Below are positions 1-10,200 of a DNA stretch of 64,000 nucleotides, one piece after another. The position numbers and the translations under genes are program-made. Under the pieces are notes generated by a model, which was not told where the DNA came from, made no database searches, and saw nothing but the letters and a program-made list of their open reading frames with translations. Position 1 is the stretch's first letter. Each line of letters opens with the position of its first letter. Source of the DNA: Arcuatula senhousia (taxonomy: Eukaryota; Mollusca; Bivalvia; Mytilida; Mytilidae); NCBI GenBank assembly GCA_963971305.1, contig OZ020313.1, positions 52,896,203-52,960,202 of the forward strand. The letters run 5' to 3'.

Positions 1-266
1 CACGTGAAGGTTAGCACTGCTGGTGGAATTTTAATTCCCCGAGGTTAGCCCGCTCCGGCACCAACACTTTTGTGTTGGAGAACACATCAAAGCTTTAAAT
101 TATCCGTATAAATTTCAAAACTGTCTAACCCTAAGGTTCTTCCTACCCCAGACATAGGTTGATCATCTTAGTAATAATTTGGTTCCTTATTTTGGTAATT
201 TTGGTTTTATTGTTCTATGCTCTTCATAATCATATAGTGTTTGGCATTTTCAATATTTTTGGTAGA

Positions 267-310
267 GCGCCTCTGATGAGTCTTGAATAGACGAAACACG
301 CGTCAGGCGT
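267..310 (+). ncRNA. Hammerhead ribozyme, type I (copy 1)
   Basis: Stem I is GCGCCT (267-272) paired with AGGCGT (305-310). The core CTGATGA is at 273-279, stem II is GTC/GAC around a TTGAATA loop, then GAAA and a very short stem III. Cleavage is expected after C304. In this copy stem III reads ACACGCGT, where the other copies read ACGCGCGT, so one of its three pairs is lost and activity may be lower. Confidence 0.8.
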
Positions 311-623
311 AGCAAAATTTATTGTCTGGAACTTTGTTGTCATTTGTATTTCGAACACACGTGAAGGTTAGCACTGCTGGTGGGGTTTTAATTCCCCGAG
401 GTTAGCCCGCTCTGGCACCAACACTTTTGTGTTGGAGAACACATCAAAGCTTTAAATTATCCGTATAAATTTCAAAATTGTCTAACCCTAAGGTTCTTCC
501 TACCCCAGACATAGGTTGATCATCTTAGTAATAATTTGGTTCCCTATTTTGGTAATTTTGGTTTTATTGTTCTATGCTCTTCATAATCATATAGTGTTTG
601 GCATTTTCAATATTTTTGGTAGA

Positions 624-667
624 GCGCCTCTGATGAGTCTTGAATAGACGAAACGCGCGTCAGGCGT
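624..667 (+). ncRNA. Hammerhead ribozyme, type I (copy 2)
   Basis: Same fold as copy 1: stem I GCGCCT/AGGCGT, core CTGATGA at 630-636, stem II GTC/GAC, GAAA, and the self-complementary stem III ACGCGCGT. Cleavage is expected after C661. Such a tiny stem III is known to favour double (dimeric) hammerheads, which fits the tandem copies here. Confidence 0.85.
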
Positions 668-980
668 AGCAAAATTTATTGTCTGGAACTTTGTTGTCAT
701 TTGTATTTCGAACACACGTGAAGGTTAGCACTGCTGGTGGAGTTTTAATTCCCCGAGGTTAGCCCGCTCCGGCACCAACACTTTTGTGTTGGAGAACACA
801 TCAAAGCTTTAAATTAACCGTATAAATTTCAAAATTGTCTAACCCTAAGGTTCTTCCTACCCCAGACATAGGTTGATCATCTTAGTAATATTTTGGTTCC
901 CTTTTTTGGTAATTTTGGTTTTATTGTTCTATGCTCTTCATAATCATATAGTGTTTGGCATTTTCAATATTTTTGGTAGA

Positions 981-1024
981 GCGCCTCTGATGAGTCTTGA
1001 ATAGACGAAACGCGCGTCAGGCGT
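981..1024 (+). ncRNA. Hammerhead ribozyme, type I (copy 3)
   Basis: Core CTGATGA at 987-993 with intact stems I and II, GAAA and stem III ACGCGCGT. Cleavage is expected after C1018. The sequence leaves the repeat about 48 nt further on. Confidence 0.85.
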
Positions 1025-1186
1025 AGCAAAATTTATTATCTGGAACTTTGTTGTCATTTGTATTTTTAATATTGAATTAACATTAACAAAATTGCCTGTG
1101 AACAAGGATAGAAACAATTTTGAATTTTACAATCGGAAATTTCAACGACAAAAAAGTATTTAAATTTATTGGTACATTCGTGTCAG

Positions 1187-1260
1187 ACAAGTCTGATGAC
1201 CAGGCCTGTGATTACCTTCGGGAACATCTGGTTCAACAGCAGCAGTTATCGAGAGAGTAA
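1187..1260 (+). CDS. Possible terminal exon of an unidentified upstream gene
   Basis: A TGTCAG acceptor at 1,181-1,186 is followed by an open stretch that enters in phase with 2 nt and then encodes KSDDQACDYLREHLVQQQQL plus SRE, with a TAA stop at 1,258-1,260. It is richer in GC than its surroundings. AATAAAA-like sequence follows about 30 bp after the stop. I do not recognise the family. No upstream partner exon is visible because the hammerhead array occupies 1-1,066. It may be a real last exon, a decayed pseudogene piece, or chance. Confidence 0.25.
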
Positions 1261-1848
1261 CCTGTCATCAGCAGCATTTATAATAAAACATTGAAGATAA
1301 AAACCAAAAGTATTGAATGAAAAGTAATCAAAACTTAATAAGTTCGAACAGGAACCGATAATTTTTAAGAGGTCTGGCTGAAATATAAGCAAGCAAAAGG
1401 TTTTTAATCAATAAACCGAAAATCATGATTTTCACGTGCAATTGGTCATCTGTAGTCGGCGTTTTTAAAGAGCTAAACTAACGATACAATAATTTACAAT
1501 TTCAACTATTTCTCAAACTTTTACAGTTAAAAAAAAACATTTTGAAAGGGACAAAAAAACGGTATGTTTTGACAATGAAATGGAAATGATTCAAAACAGT
1601 TTTTAACATTAAACTTTCTGTATATTTTTATTTGCTGAATTAATTTTGATTAAATGTTTTACGCAGTTCCTAGATAGAACACTGCAAAGGCCTAGGCAAC
1701 CTTAAAACAAGATTTGGCAATATGCGTCAAATGTTTTGGTTAAAAAAGAACTCACTATACTGATTACTTTTTCCTATGCCAGAATTTGGAAAGATGTTAA
1801 TTACAAAAAAAAAACAACTACAATATACAGATCTTTTTTTTCAGACGG

Positions 1849-2135
1849 TATATCCTCATCCTCGGAAACCCAGGGTTTCTTCTCTCGCTTACTCTTTCAT
1901 CACCCCTGGGACATTTGGTATGGAATTGTTCGTTTCGAGTTCAGGATCTGATCTTGAACTTGATATTATCTACATATAGAAACATGTTTAGATCGCATTA
2001 GATAAATGTAAAGCGACCAATCAGAAAGCTCGATACAAAATTATCAAAAACGGAGTATTTCATGCGTTATGTCCCAGGGGTGATGAACGAGTAGGCGAGA
2101 GAAGAACCCCTGGTTTTCCGAGGATGGGATATCCT
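1849..2135. repeat. Foldback element with ~68-bp inverted arms
   Basis: The left arm (1,849-1,915) is an imperfect reverse complement of the right arm (2,068-2,135). Both contain CATCACCCCTGGGACA or its complement, next to a TTCTTCTCTCGC block. The ~150-bp centre has no coding sign. This is typical of a short non-autonomous DNA element; no target duplication was identified. Confidence 0.7.
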
Positions 2136-2519
2136 AAAAACAACCATGTTAAAATCGTTTCCTCTTGTTTTTTTTTTATCCCTGCGCTATATTCTAATTG
2201 CCAGAATAAACAAGAGTGCTTATTATGCATTGCGTAAGTGAGTAGATGTCAAGTGGGCCTAAAAATGTATCTCACATTGCATCATGTCCAAATAAAACTG
2301 GTTGCAAAATTTCAGCAACCTAGGAATACGAAGCATGTTTGATTCAACTGATGCTGATGAGAGGTTACTCCTTGAAATATCTATATAAAGCAAAACAAAA
2401 TTAACCGTTTAATACCCTTTTTGGTATTTATATATATTTATCATACATTTAGCTTTGATACCTTTAAATTTGTACGTGTGTAACAGCCGTAAATTTACAA
2501 GCCATATCTTGAAAAGGGA

Positions 2520-2630
2520 CTTTTTTGCCATATCAAGCCCTCGCGTGCACAAAAGTGAGCAAATATGGCCATATCAAGACCTCGTGTGCACAAAAGTGGG
2601 CTAATATGCCATATCAAGGTCTAGAGCCTC
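2520..2630. repeat. Two direct copies of a ~55-bp unit
   Basis: GCCATATCAAG, then CTCG or a close variant, GTGCACAAAAGTG and a short AT stretch occur twice in a row (about 2,527-2,572 and 2,568-2,618). A third partial GCCATATCAAGG start follows. No gene is seen. Confidence 0.5.
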
Positions 2631-2709
2631 ACTTTGAAACTTGACGTAACAGTTTATTTATATCTTTATTTTGTTTGCTGAAAATATATGATAAAAAGTT
2701 TATGACACG

Positions 2710-2801
2710 GGGTTTTCCATATCAGGTCCCATATCATTCCTCGACCGCCTCGACCTAATATGGGAGTCTAGGAATGATATGGGACTTGATATGGAAACCC
2801 T
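2710..2801. repeat. Inverted repeat (hairpin) next to a TATA box
   Basis: GGTTTTCCATATCAGGTCCC at the left is nearly the reverse complement of GGGACTTGATATGGAAACCC at the right, and the pairing continues inward through ATATCATTCCT. The arms are about 34 bp and the centre about 24 bp. It ends 12 bp before the TATA-like sequence at 2,813. Confidence 0.7.
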
Positions 2802-2812
2802 GTGTAATCATC

Positions 2813-2825
2813 TATATATAAAAGG
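2813..2825 (+). promoter_or_regulatory. Candidate TATA box
   Basis: TATATATAAAAGG is followed, about 52 nt after its end, by a good 5' splice site (CGGACAG|GTAAAA at 2,877/2,878). This is the spacing expected of a TATA promoter with a short 5'-untranslated first exon. It may equally be AT-rich chance sequence. Confidence 0.35.
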
Positions 2826-3145
2826 TGTGATGGAATAAAAGTGTGGTAGAAAAGAAACAGAAGCTCCAGACGGACAGGTAAAACGGTATATTACCATAAT
2901 TATGTACAAATGCTGTGACGCTTGTTTTCATTGTGATCATTAGTTATAGAATGTTGTATTATTTATTATAAGTAGAATCTCTTTCCTAGTGAAACTGACC
3001 AAAAACTCTAATTGATTAAACTAACCTCTTCAACAAATACTGCATTGATAACCATAGTCAGAAAGTACAACAGAATAAGAACACTTGATAGTAAACAGTT
3101 CTGAAATATTTAGATATAATAAAGTAAACCTTTTTTTTATTTTAG

Positions 3146-3201
3146 AGTTAAATATTGTGTACCAAAACTGTTCTATGCGACCGCATGGCTTTGAATTTAA
3201 A
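3146..3201 (+). CDS. Possible small exon holding a start codon (unidentified)
   Basis: A T-rich acceptor (TTTTATTTTAG) ends at 3,145. The segment contains ATG at 3,175, which opens MRPHGFEFK, and ends at a strong donor AAA|GTGAGT at 3,201/3,202 in phase 0. Together with the TATA-like box and donor upstream, it could be exon 2 of a plus-strand gene. No following exon was recognised, so this is tentative. Confidence 0.3.
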
Positions 3202-3299
3202 GTGAGTATTCAAATTGTTACAAGTTTTACATAACATGCTTCAACTTGTATAAAGTTACATTGCTTATTCAAGAAGCATTCCTTTTAAAATTGAAATCG

Positions 3300-3350
3300 T
3301 TGGCGTAGCAAAATTTATTGTCTGGAACTTTGTTGTCATTTGTATTTTTA
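3300..3350 (+). repeat. 51-bp terminal fragment of the hammerhead monomer
   Basis: GGCGTAGCAAAATTTATTGT and the following bases match the part of the 357-bp monomer immediately 3' of its ribozyme cleavage site. The fragment stops at the same TGTATTTTTA where copy 3 of the array ends. The fragment's left edge therefore lies within 1-2 nt of the self-cleavage position. Confidence 0.75.
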
Positions 3351-3509
3351 ACCATACGAACAAGAGACATTTATATTTGTAAAATGCACAAAACAACTTA
3401 AAATCTTTTCTATAAAACGATTCTCACCAGTGTTACAATATCTGATAGTATTGTGATATTTTATTAGAAAAGATACCTAGTCGTACTACTCTTATTTGTA
3501 AAGTATTAC

Positions 3510-3785
3510 CGCTGTAATAAGTTTTGGAGATTGTCTCCAGAACCCAACCAATCCAATAACTGCTGTAGTAATGGTCAGTACACCTAGGACTACCGATGAG
3601 GCAGCTAGCCCAACTAATATGTCATAGAAATAGTAGTCATGGAATTGTAAACGATAAAAGATATGCCTCAGGGCTCCATTTGTAATGTAGTCATCTCCAC
3701 AAAGAGTTAGTCCAAGTCCTAACAGGCAAAGACCAACAATCTGGAAAACAACGCGCAATATTCTTTTGGACATTCTAACTCCCAT
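3510..3785 (-). CDS. First exon of a second tetraspanin-like gene (partial)
   Basis: The exon opens at ATG 3,785 (MGVRMSKR) and encodes 92 residues up to a donor GCG|GTAATA at 3,510/3,509, in phase 0. Reading through instead gives a stop at residue 98. Two hydrophobic spans are visible: about residues 9-29 (RVVFQIVGLCLLGLGLTL) and about 55-80 (DILVGLAASSVVLGVLTITT onward). They are separated by a short loop, like TM1, small loop and TM2 of tetraspanins. It follows the tetraspanin-like gene on the same strand, which suggests a tandem pair. No TM3, large loop or TM4 exons were found below 3,500, so the gene is either cut by the window edge or decayed. Confidence 0.5.
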
Positions 3786-4089
3786 TTCATTCGTTGTTTT
3801 TGCATGTGAACTGATTGTTTTAGTATGAGATGAGAAACACCAAAATTAGTACTAATGTTTGAATGAATATCTACACCACGAACTATTTAAAACAAATGGC
3901 ATTTTTCTTATTTTGTACATATCATATTATCGATATCAGAGTCTTGCTTTTGGGGTTTTTTTCTATGAAGACTTTCTTTGTATATTATTTTGATTTTTCA
4001 ACTTTTTTTGTGTTCTATACTTAAAAATCAATAGATTATAATAATTCAAGATGAAGGAAGCTGCTAGGCTTAAGTTTTAAAATAATGTG

Positions 4090-4095
4090 TTTATT
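4090..4095 (-). terminator. Poly(A) signal AATAAA of the tetraspanin-like gene
   Basis: TTTATT on the plus strand is AATAAA on the coding strand, 81 bp after the TAG stop at 4,179-4,177. Its position supports the end of the gene model here. Confidence 0.55.
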
Positions 4096-4176
4096 CGATG
4101 TTTTCAATTTACAAATATATCCTAGTTAACTTGTTTTGGTTTTCATAGTTGTTTACTTTATCGTGTCTGAATATCT

Positions 4177-4255
4177 CTATCGTTTTAACCGAGTCGAAGT
4201 TATACCTACCAATATGACGATATTTTCTACCACTGTTGCAAGAAGAAATTTTGAT
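4177..4255 (-). CDS. Tetraspanin-like gene, probable last exon
   Basis: The TTCTTTCAG acceptor fits the phase-2 end of exon 6. 25 codons (SKFLLATVVENIVIL then VGITSTRLKR) end at TAG 4,179-4,177, with AATAAA 81 bp beyond. A GTAGGT donor inside it (4,209) leaves open that splicing continues instead. Confidence 0.5.
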
Positions 4256-7200
4256 CTGAAAGAATAGTTAAATGGTTCTTACATTCATAAATTTTTATAG
4301 TGTTACCCTGCAACATTTTTAATGTGCCTGTCCTAAGCCAAGAATCTTTATTAAAGCTTATGTTTGTATTTAGTCGAATTTATGTTAATTGTTTTTTTTG
4401 TGTGTGTGTGTTAAGAAGAGGGTCTTTCATTGCACTTAAGGATTGGGCTTGAATCATGTGTAGTTTATTTTCAATCCAGGGGCCAATTGAAATACAGCGC
4501 GAGCGGCGACCGCTGGTCACATTGAAGGCTGCTGGCTGTTTTCCATGGTGAATGTTTAAAATTACGTAATATTGTAGGTTGTTTCGCATACACTTCTTCC
4601 ACATCTCATTTTCTTCTATGATATGTTGCATAAAACTTTTATTTATCTTATATGATTGTTGTAACTTGTAGTTTTTGATGAGCGTGGCGGTTTTTTTCAT
4701 AATTAACACATTATATTATCTTGTTGAAAAGGAATCGTTTACTTCATCCATATATCTAAAAACAAGGTAAGAAGTTATTAAGAATCATACCTTTTCCACG
4801 TATCCTTTATCGACAGTATGATGTTTTTGCCTATTCCATAACGAATCGTAAGTAGGAGATAGTACTTATTTTGTGATATGCTGTCGAAGTCCTCCTTAAA
4901 CTCTAGCTTTCTGTATGTATACTCAATAGCCACGATTGATACAACCTAAAACATAAACTAATACTATAACTACATAAACAAGGGTAAAACTAATTTCTAA
5001 ATTAACTAGAAAATATGTCTCTGAACCACATAATTGCCCTCCCGTTCATGAAATATCATTGACATTAACGTGTCTTACCTGGGATATGGACCTTTACCAA
5101 GTAATAATTACATTCTAACTTATAATGACAATTTAGATTGCTTATAATGCAGATTTATTTCTCGAAGAAACTCACTAGCACGTGCCACCTTAACAACGCC
5201 TTGTGCTGTGTAATTTTAAAAAGATAAACATGCATTTCGTGCCATTTTTTTTCAAAACATTTTATATATTTTATCGGAATGTAATTATATAAAATGAATG
5301 CAATATTTTAGAGTTTTATTAGTGTGTAAAAGCGTGAACTTTTGCGCACATTTTGTGCTTTAGTCCACGCTTTTCCAGACCAGTAAAACTCAAAATATTA
5401 AATTTATAAATAAATCAAAGTTGTCCATGCGTAAAATAAAGTTCGAAGTGATTCCATCTCTATCGGTTGGTGTCATGTTACCCAAGACACACCTAGCGGC
5501 GAGATTTCCTTGACCCCCAACATCTAGAATCAAAGTTATGGACATAAACCAAGAGCTTAACCAAGGTGCTACGGACGAGCGGATGGACAGATGAACGGAC
5601 TTACGGACTGGCAAGGGTAAAACTATACGGCTGATTCACATGCATGGTCGGGCCATAAAATTCAGATGACACCAAAACAAATACGCTAAATACTCATGAC
5701 AATGAAATAAAATATACAAACTAAACTTCAACTGTTGTTATTGAAATTTCCGACTGTTAAATTCAAAATTACTTAAAACACAAGGTTTCTTTCCTTGAAC
5801 AACACATGGTCGATATCCAAGGTGCTGGATTTGGCTTTCCTGTTCGAACCTTTTGACTTTGAATACTTTTAATTCAATACTTTTGGTTTTGGACCTTCCA
5901 ATATTTTGATTCGAATGATGCTGATGAGAGGTTACTCTTTGAAATATCGATATACAGCATAACCAAATCAACCTTTTTTATACCCGTTTTGGTTTTTGTA
6001 TTTTTCAACCAACAACGTGAACTAATCGTAACGAAGTGAACTCGGGTGTTCTGGAAGGGCAACTTGCTCCTCCTGCATGGGGATTCCATGGGCCGACTTT
6101 TATCTAGAACTGCAGCAAGGTTCTTTAATGTGCAAGAAATATTCACAAGGTGAACCAAAATAGTTTGCGGTCAAGGTTTTTCTTGATAATAGATTCATTA
6201 TGACAGTGCTGCCCTATTCAAACTGGGGCACACACTCAGTCGCTTTGAGCGCTCTTAAATGGACTTTTACTGACAAGCTAGCGTTGCTGTGGGTCTATTT
6301 GCCACAGGGACTAACGTACAAGAGTGTATTATTTGTGAAAGGATTAAAGTCGTATATTGTCTATGAACAATAGAATCTGTTTTGTCTATTATTAAACATA
6401 TGAAAAAAATATAGCTAGTGTGTCATATTAATCTATATTTTTCTTTTCTTTATAAACATAACTGGTTCATACATGAGGCAAATAACCTGTATTTCGAGTT
6501 CACTCTTGTTTCGACTGGAGTGTGCGTTGTTGATTGATATTCAGTAATTTTGTGTTTCCGTGTTTTACATGTTGTCTGTTTTTGTCCCGTTCTTGTTGGT
6601 GTTTACTGGTTTTGTCTCTGATCCTTTGGGACTTTTGACATTCGGATACCCCATTGGTACCTCTGCTTCTTTGATTCTTGATGAAATATTGGGAAGACCA
6701 TTTAAAAGGTGAAATCCTATATTCAGTAAGGATGATTTGGCAAAGAAACCCAGTTATACTGGTTAAGGTCCGTAGGTCAGCAATCTTTAATTTCCGAAAG
6801 AAAATATTTTGCTAATAGTCTTTCAAACGTGCTTTTCGTTGCACCAGCTCTTTTATAGATCTGAATAGATTTTAGGATTGTTCATAGTTTTCTCATAGAC
6901 AAGCTCTTAATAATCAGGTGTTTTTTTAACAAAAATAAAGCTTTTTCTAATTTAATGTATATTTTCTTTTTCCTCAAAATTTAAGTAATACCTACGGCTT
7001 ATAAACCGAGTAGCAGCTTTAATCTTAATAAGCTAGTTATACTTACGTGACAGACAATACATGTAGTTATCATGATCACACCAAGATACGCCTGTAGATA
7101 TGTGACTACCTGGTCCTTGTAAACCCATCTAAATAAGCTAGTTATACATACGTGACAGACAATACATGTAGTTATCATGATCACACCAAGATACGCCTGT

Positions 7201-10200
7201 AGATATTTGACCAGCTGGCCCTTGTAAACCCATCTAAATAAGCTAGTTATACATACGTGACAGACCATACATGTAGTTATCACACCAAGATACGCCTGTA
7301 GATATGTGACCACCTGATCCTTATAAACCAAGTAGCAGCTGTAATCTTAATAAGCTAGTTATACTTACGTGACAGACCATACATGTAGTTATCACACCAA
7401 TATACGCCTGTAGATATGTGACCACCTGATCCTTATAAACCGAGTAGCAGTTGTAATCTTAATAAGCTATAGTTATACTTACGTGACAGACCATACATGT
7501 AGTTATCACACTAAGATATGCCTGTAGATATGTGACCACCTGATCCTTATAAACCGAGTAGCAGCTGTAATCTTAATAAGCTATAGTTATACTTACGTGA
7601 CAGACCATACATGTAGTTATCACACCAAGATACGCCTGTAGATATGTGACCACCTGATCCTTATAAACCGAGTAGCAGCTGTAATCTTAATAAGCTACTT
7701 ATACTTACGTGACAGACCATACATGTAGTTATCACACCAAGATACGCCTGTAGATATGTGACCACCTGGTCCTTATAAACCGAGTAGCAGCTGTAATCTT
7801 AATAAGCTATAGTTATACATACGTGACAGACCATACATGTAGTTATCACACCAAGATACGCCTGTAGATATGTGACCACCTGGTCCTTATAAACCGAGTA
7901 GCAGCTGTAATCTTAATAAGCTATAGTTATACATACGTGACAGACCATACATGTAGTTATCACACCAAGATACGCCTGTAGATATGTGACCACCTGATCC
8001 TTATAAACCGAGTAGCAGCTGTAATCTTAATAAGTTAGTTATACTTACGTGACAGACCATACATGTAGTTATCACACCAGGATGCACCTGTAGATATGTG
8101 ACCACCTGATCCTTATAAACCGAGTAGCAGCTGTAATCTTAATAAGCTATAGTTATACTTACGTGACAGACCATACATGTAGTTATACCACCAAGATACG
8201 CCTGTAGATATGTGACCACCTGGTCCTTATAAACCGAGTAGCAGCTGTAATCTTAATAAGCTATAGTTATACTTACGTGACAGACCATACATGTAGTTAT
8301 CACACCAAGATATGCCTGTAGATATGTGACCACCTGATCCTTATAAACCGAGTAGCAGCTGTAATCTTAATAAGCTATAGTTATACTTACGTGACAGACC
8401 ATACATGTAGTTATCACACCAAGATATGCCTGTAGATATGTGACCACCTGATCCTTATAAACCGAGTAGCAGCTGTAATCTTAATAAGCTAGTTATACTT
8501 ACGTGACAGACCATACATGTAGTTATCACACCAAGATACGCCTGTAGATATGTGACCAGCTGATCCTTATAAACCGAGTAGCAGCTGTAATCTTAATAAG
8601 CTAGTTATACTTACGTGACAGACCATACATGTAGTTATCACACCAAGATATGCCTGTAGATATGTGACCACCTGATCCTTATAAACCGAGTAGCAGCTGT
8701 AATCTTAATAAGCTAGTTATACATACGTGACAGACCATACATGTAGTTATCACACCAAGATATGCCTGTAGATATGTGACCAGCTGATCCTTATAAACCC
8801 ATCTAAATAAGCTAGTCATACATACGTGACAGACCATACATGTAGTTATCACACCAAGATACGCCTGTAGATATGTGACCAGCTGATCCTTATAAACCCA
8901 TCTAAATAAGCTAGTCATACATACGTGACAGACCATACATGTAGTTATCACACCAAGATACGCCTGTAGATATGTGACCAGCTGATCCTTATAAACCGAG
9001 TAGCAGCTGTAATCTTAATAAGCTACTTATACTTACGTGACAGACCATACATGTAGTTATCACACCAAGATACGCCTGTAGATATGTGACCACCTGGTCC
9101 TTATAAACCGAGTAGCAGCTGTAATCTTAATAAGCTACTTATACTTACGTGACAGACCATACATGTAGTTATCACACCAAGATACGCCTGTAGATATGTG
9201 ATCACCTGATCCTTATAAACCGAGTAGCAGCTGTAATCTTAATAAGTTAGTTATACTTACGTGACAGACCATACATGTAGTTATCACACCAAGATACGCC
9301 TGTAGATATGTGATCACCTGATCCTTATAAACCCATCTAAATAAGCTAGTCATACATACGTGACAGACAATACATGTAGTTATCACACCAAGATACGCCT
9401 GTAGATATGTGACCAGCTGATCCTTATAAACCCATCTAAATAAGCTAGTCATACATACGTGACAGACCATACATGTAGTTATCACACCAAGATACGCCTG
9501 TAGATATGTGACCAGCTGATCCTTATAAACCGAGTAGCAGCTGTAATCTTAATAAGCTATAGTTATACATACGTGACAGACCATACATGTAGTTATCACA
9601 CCAAGATACGCCTGTAGATATGTGACCAGCTGATCCTTATAAACCGAGTAGCAGCTGTAATCTTAATAAGCTATAGTTATACATACGTGACAGACCATAC
9701 ATGTAGTTATCACACCAAGATACGCCTGTAGATATGTGACCAGCTGATCCTTATAAACCGAGTAGCAGCTGTAATCTTAATAAGCTACTTATACTTACGT
9801 GACAGACCATACATGTAGTTATCACACCAAGATACGCCTGTAGATATGTGACCACCTGATCCTTATAAACCGAGTAGCAGCTGTAATCTTAATAAGCTAT
9901 AGTTATACTTACGTGACAGACCATACATGTAGTTATCACACCAAGATACGCCTGTAGATATGTGACCACCTGATCCTTATAAACCCATCTAAATAAGCTA
10001 GTCATACATACGTGACAGACCATACATGTAGTTATCACACCAAGATATGCCTGTAGATATGTGACCAGCTGGCCCTTGTAAACTGAGTAGCAGCTGTAAT
10101 CTTAATAAGCTACTTATACTTACGTGACAGACCATACATGTAGTTATCACACCAAGATACGCCTGTAGATATGTGACCAGCTGATCCTTATAAACCGAGT

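Larger units (their letters stand above)
1..1066 (+). repeat. Tandem array of three 357-bp hammerhead-ribozyme monomers (retrozyme-like)
   Basis: Three near-identical head-to-tail copies begin at 1, 358 and 715, a constant period of 357 bp. Each contains a hammerhead ribozyme core near its 3' end. The third copy stops about 48 nt after its ribozyme cleavage site, at a run of T. Predicted self-cleavage after C304, C661 and C1018 would release 357-nt monomers. Tandem monomers with type I hammerheads match what is known of retrozymes and of hammerheads in Penelope-like elements of animals. No open reading frame is present, so the element must be moved by proteins made elsewhere. Copy 1 may begin outside the window. 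Confidence 0.85.
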
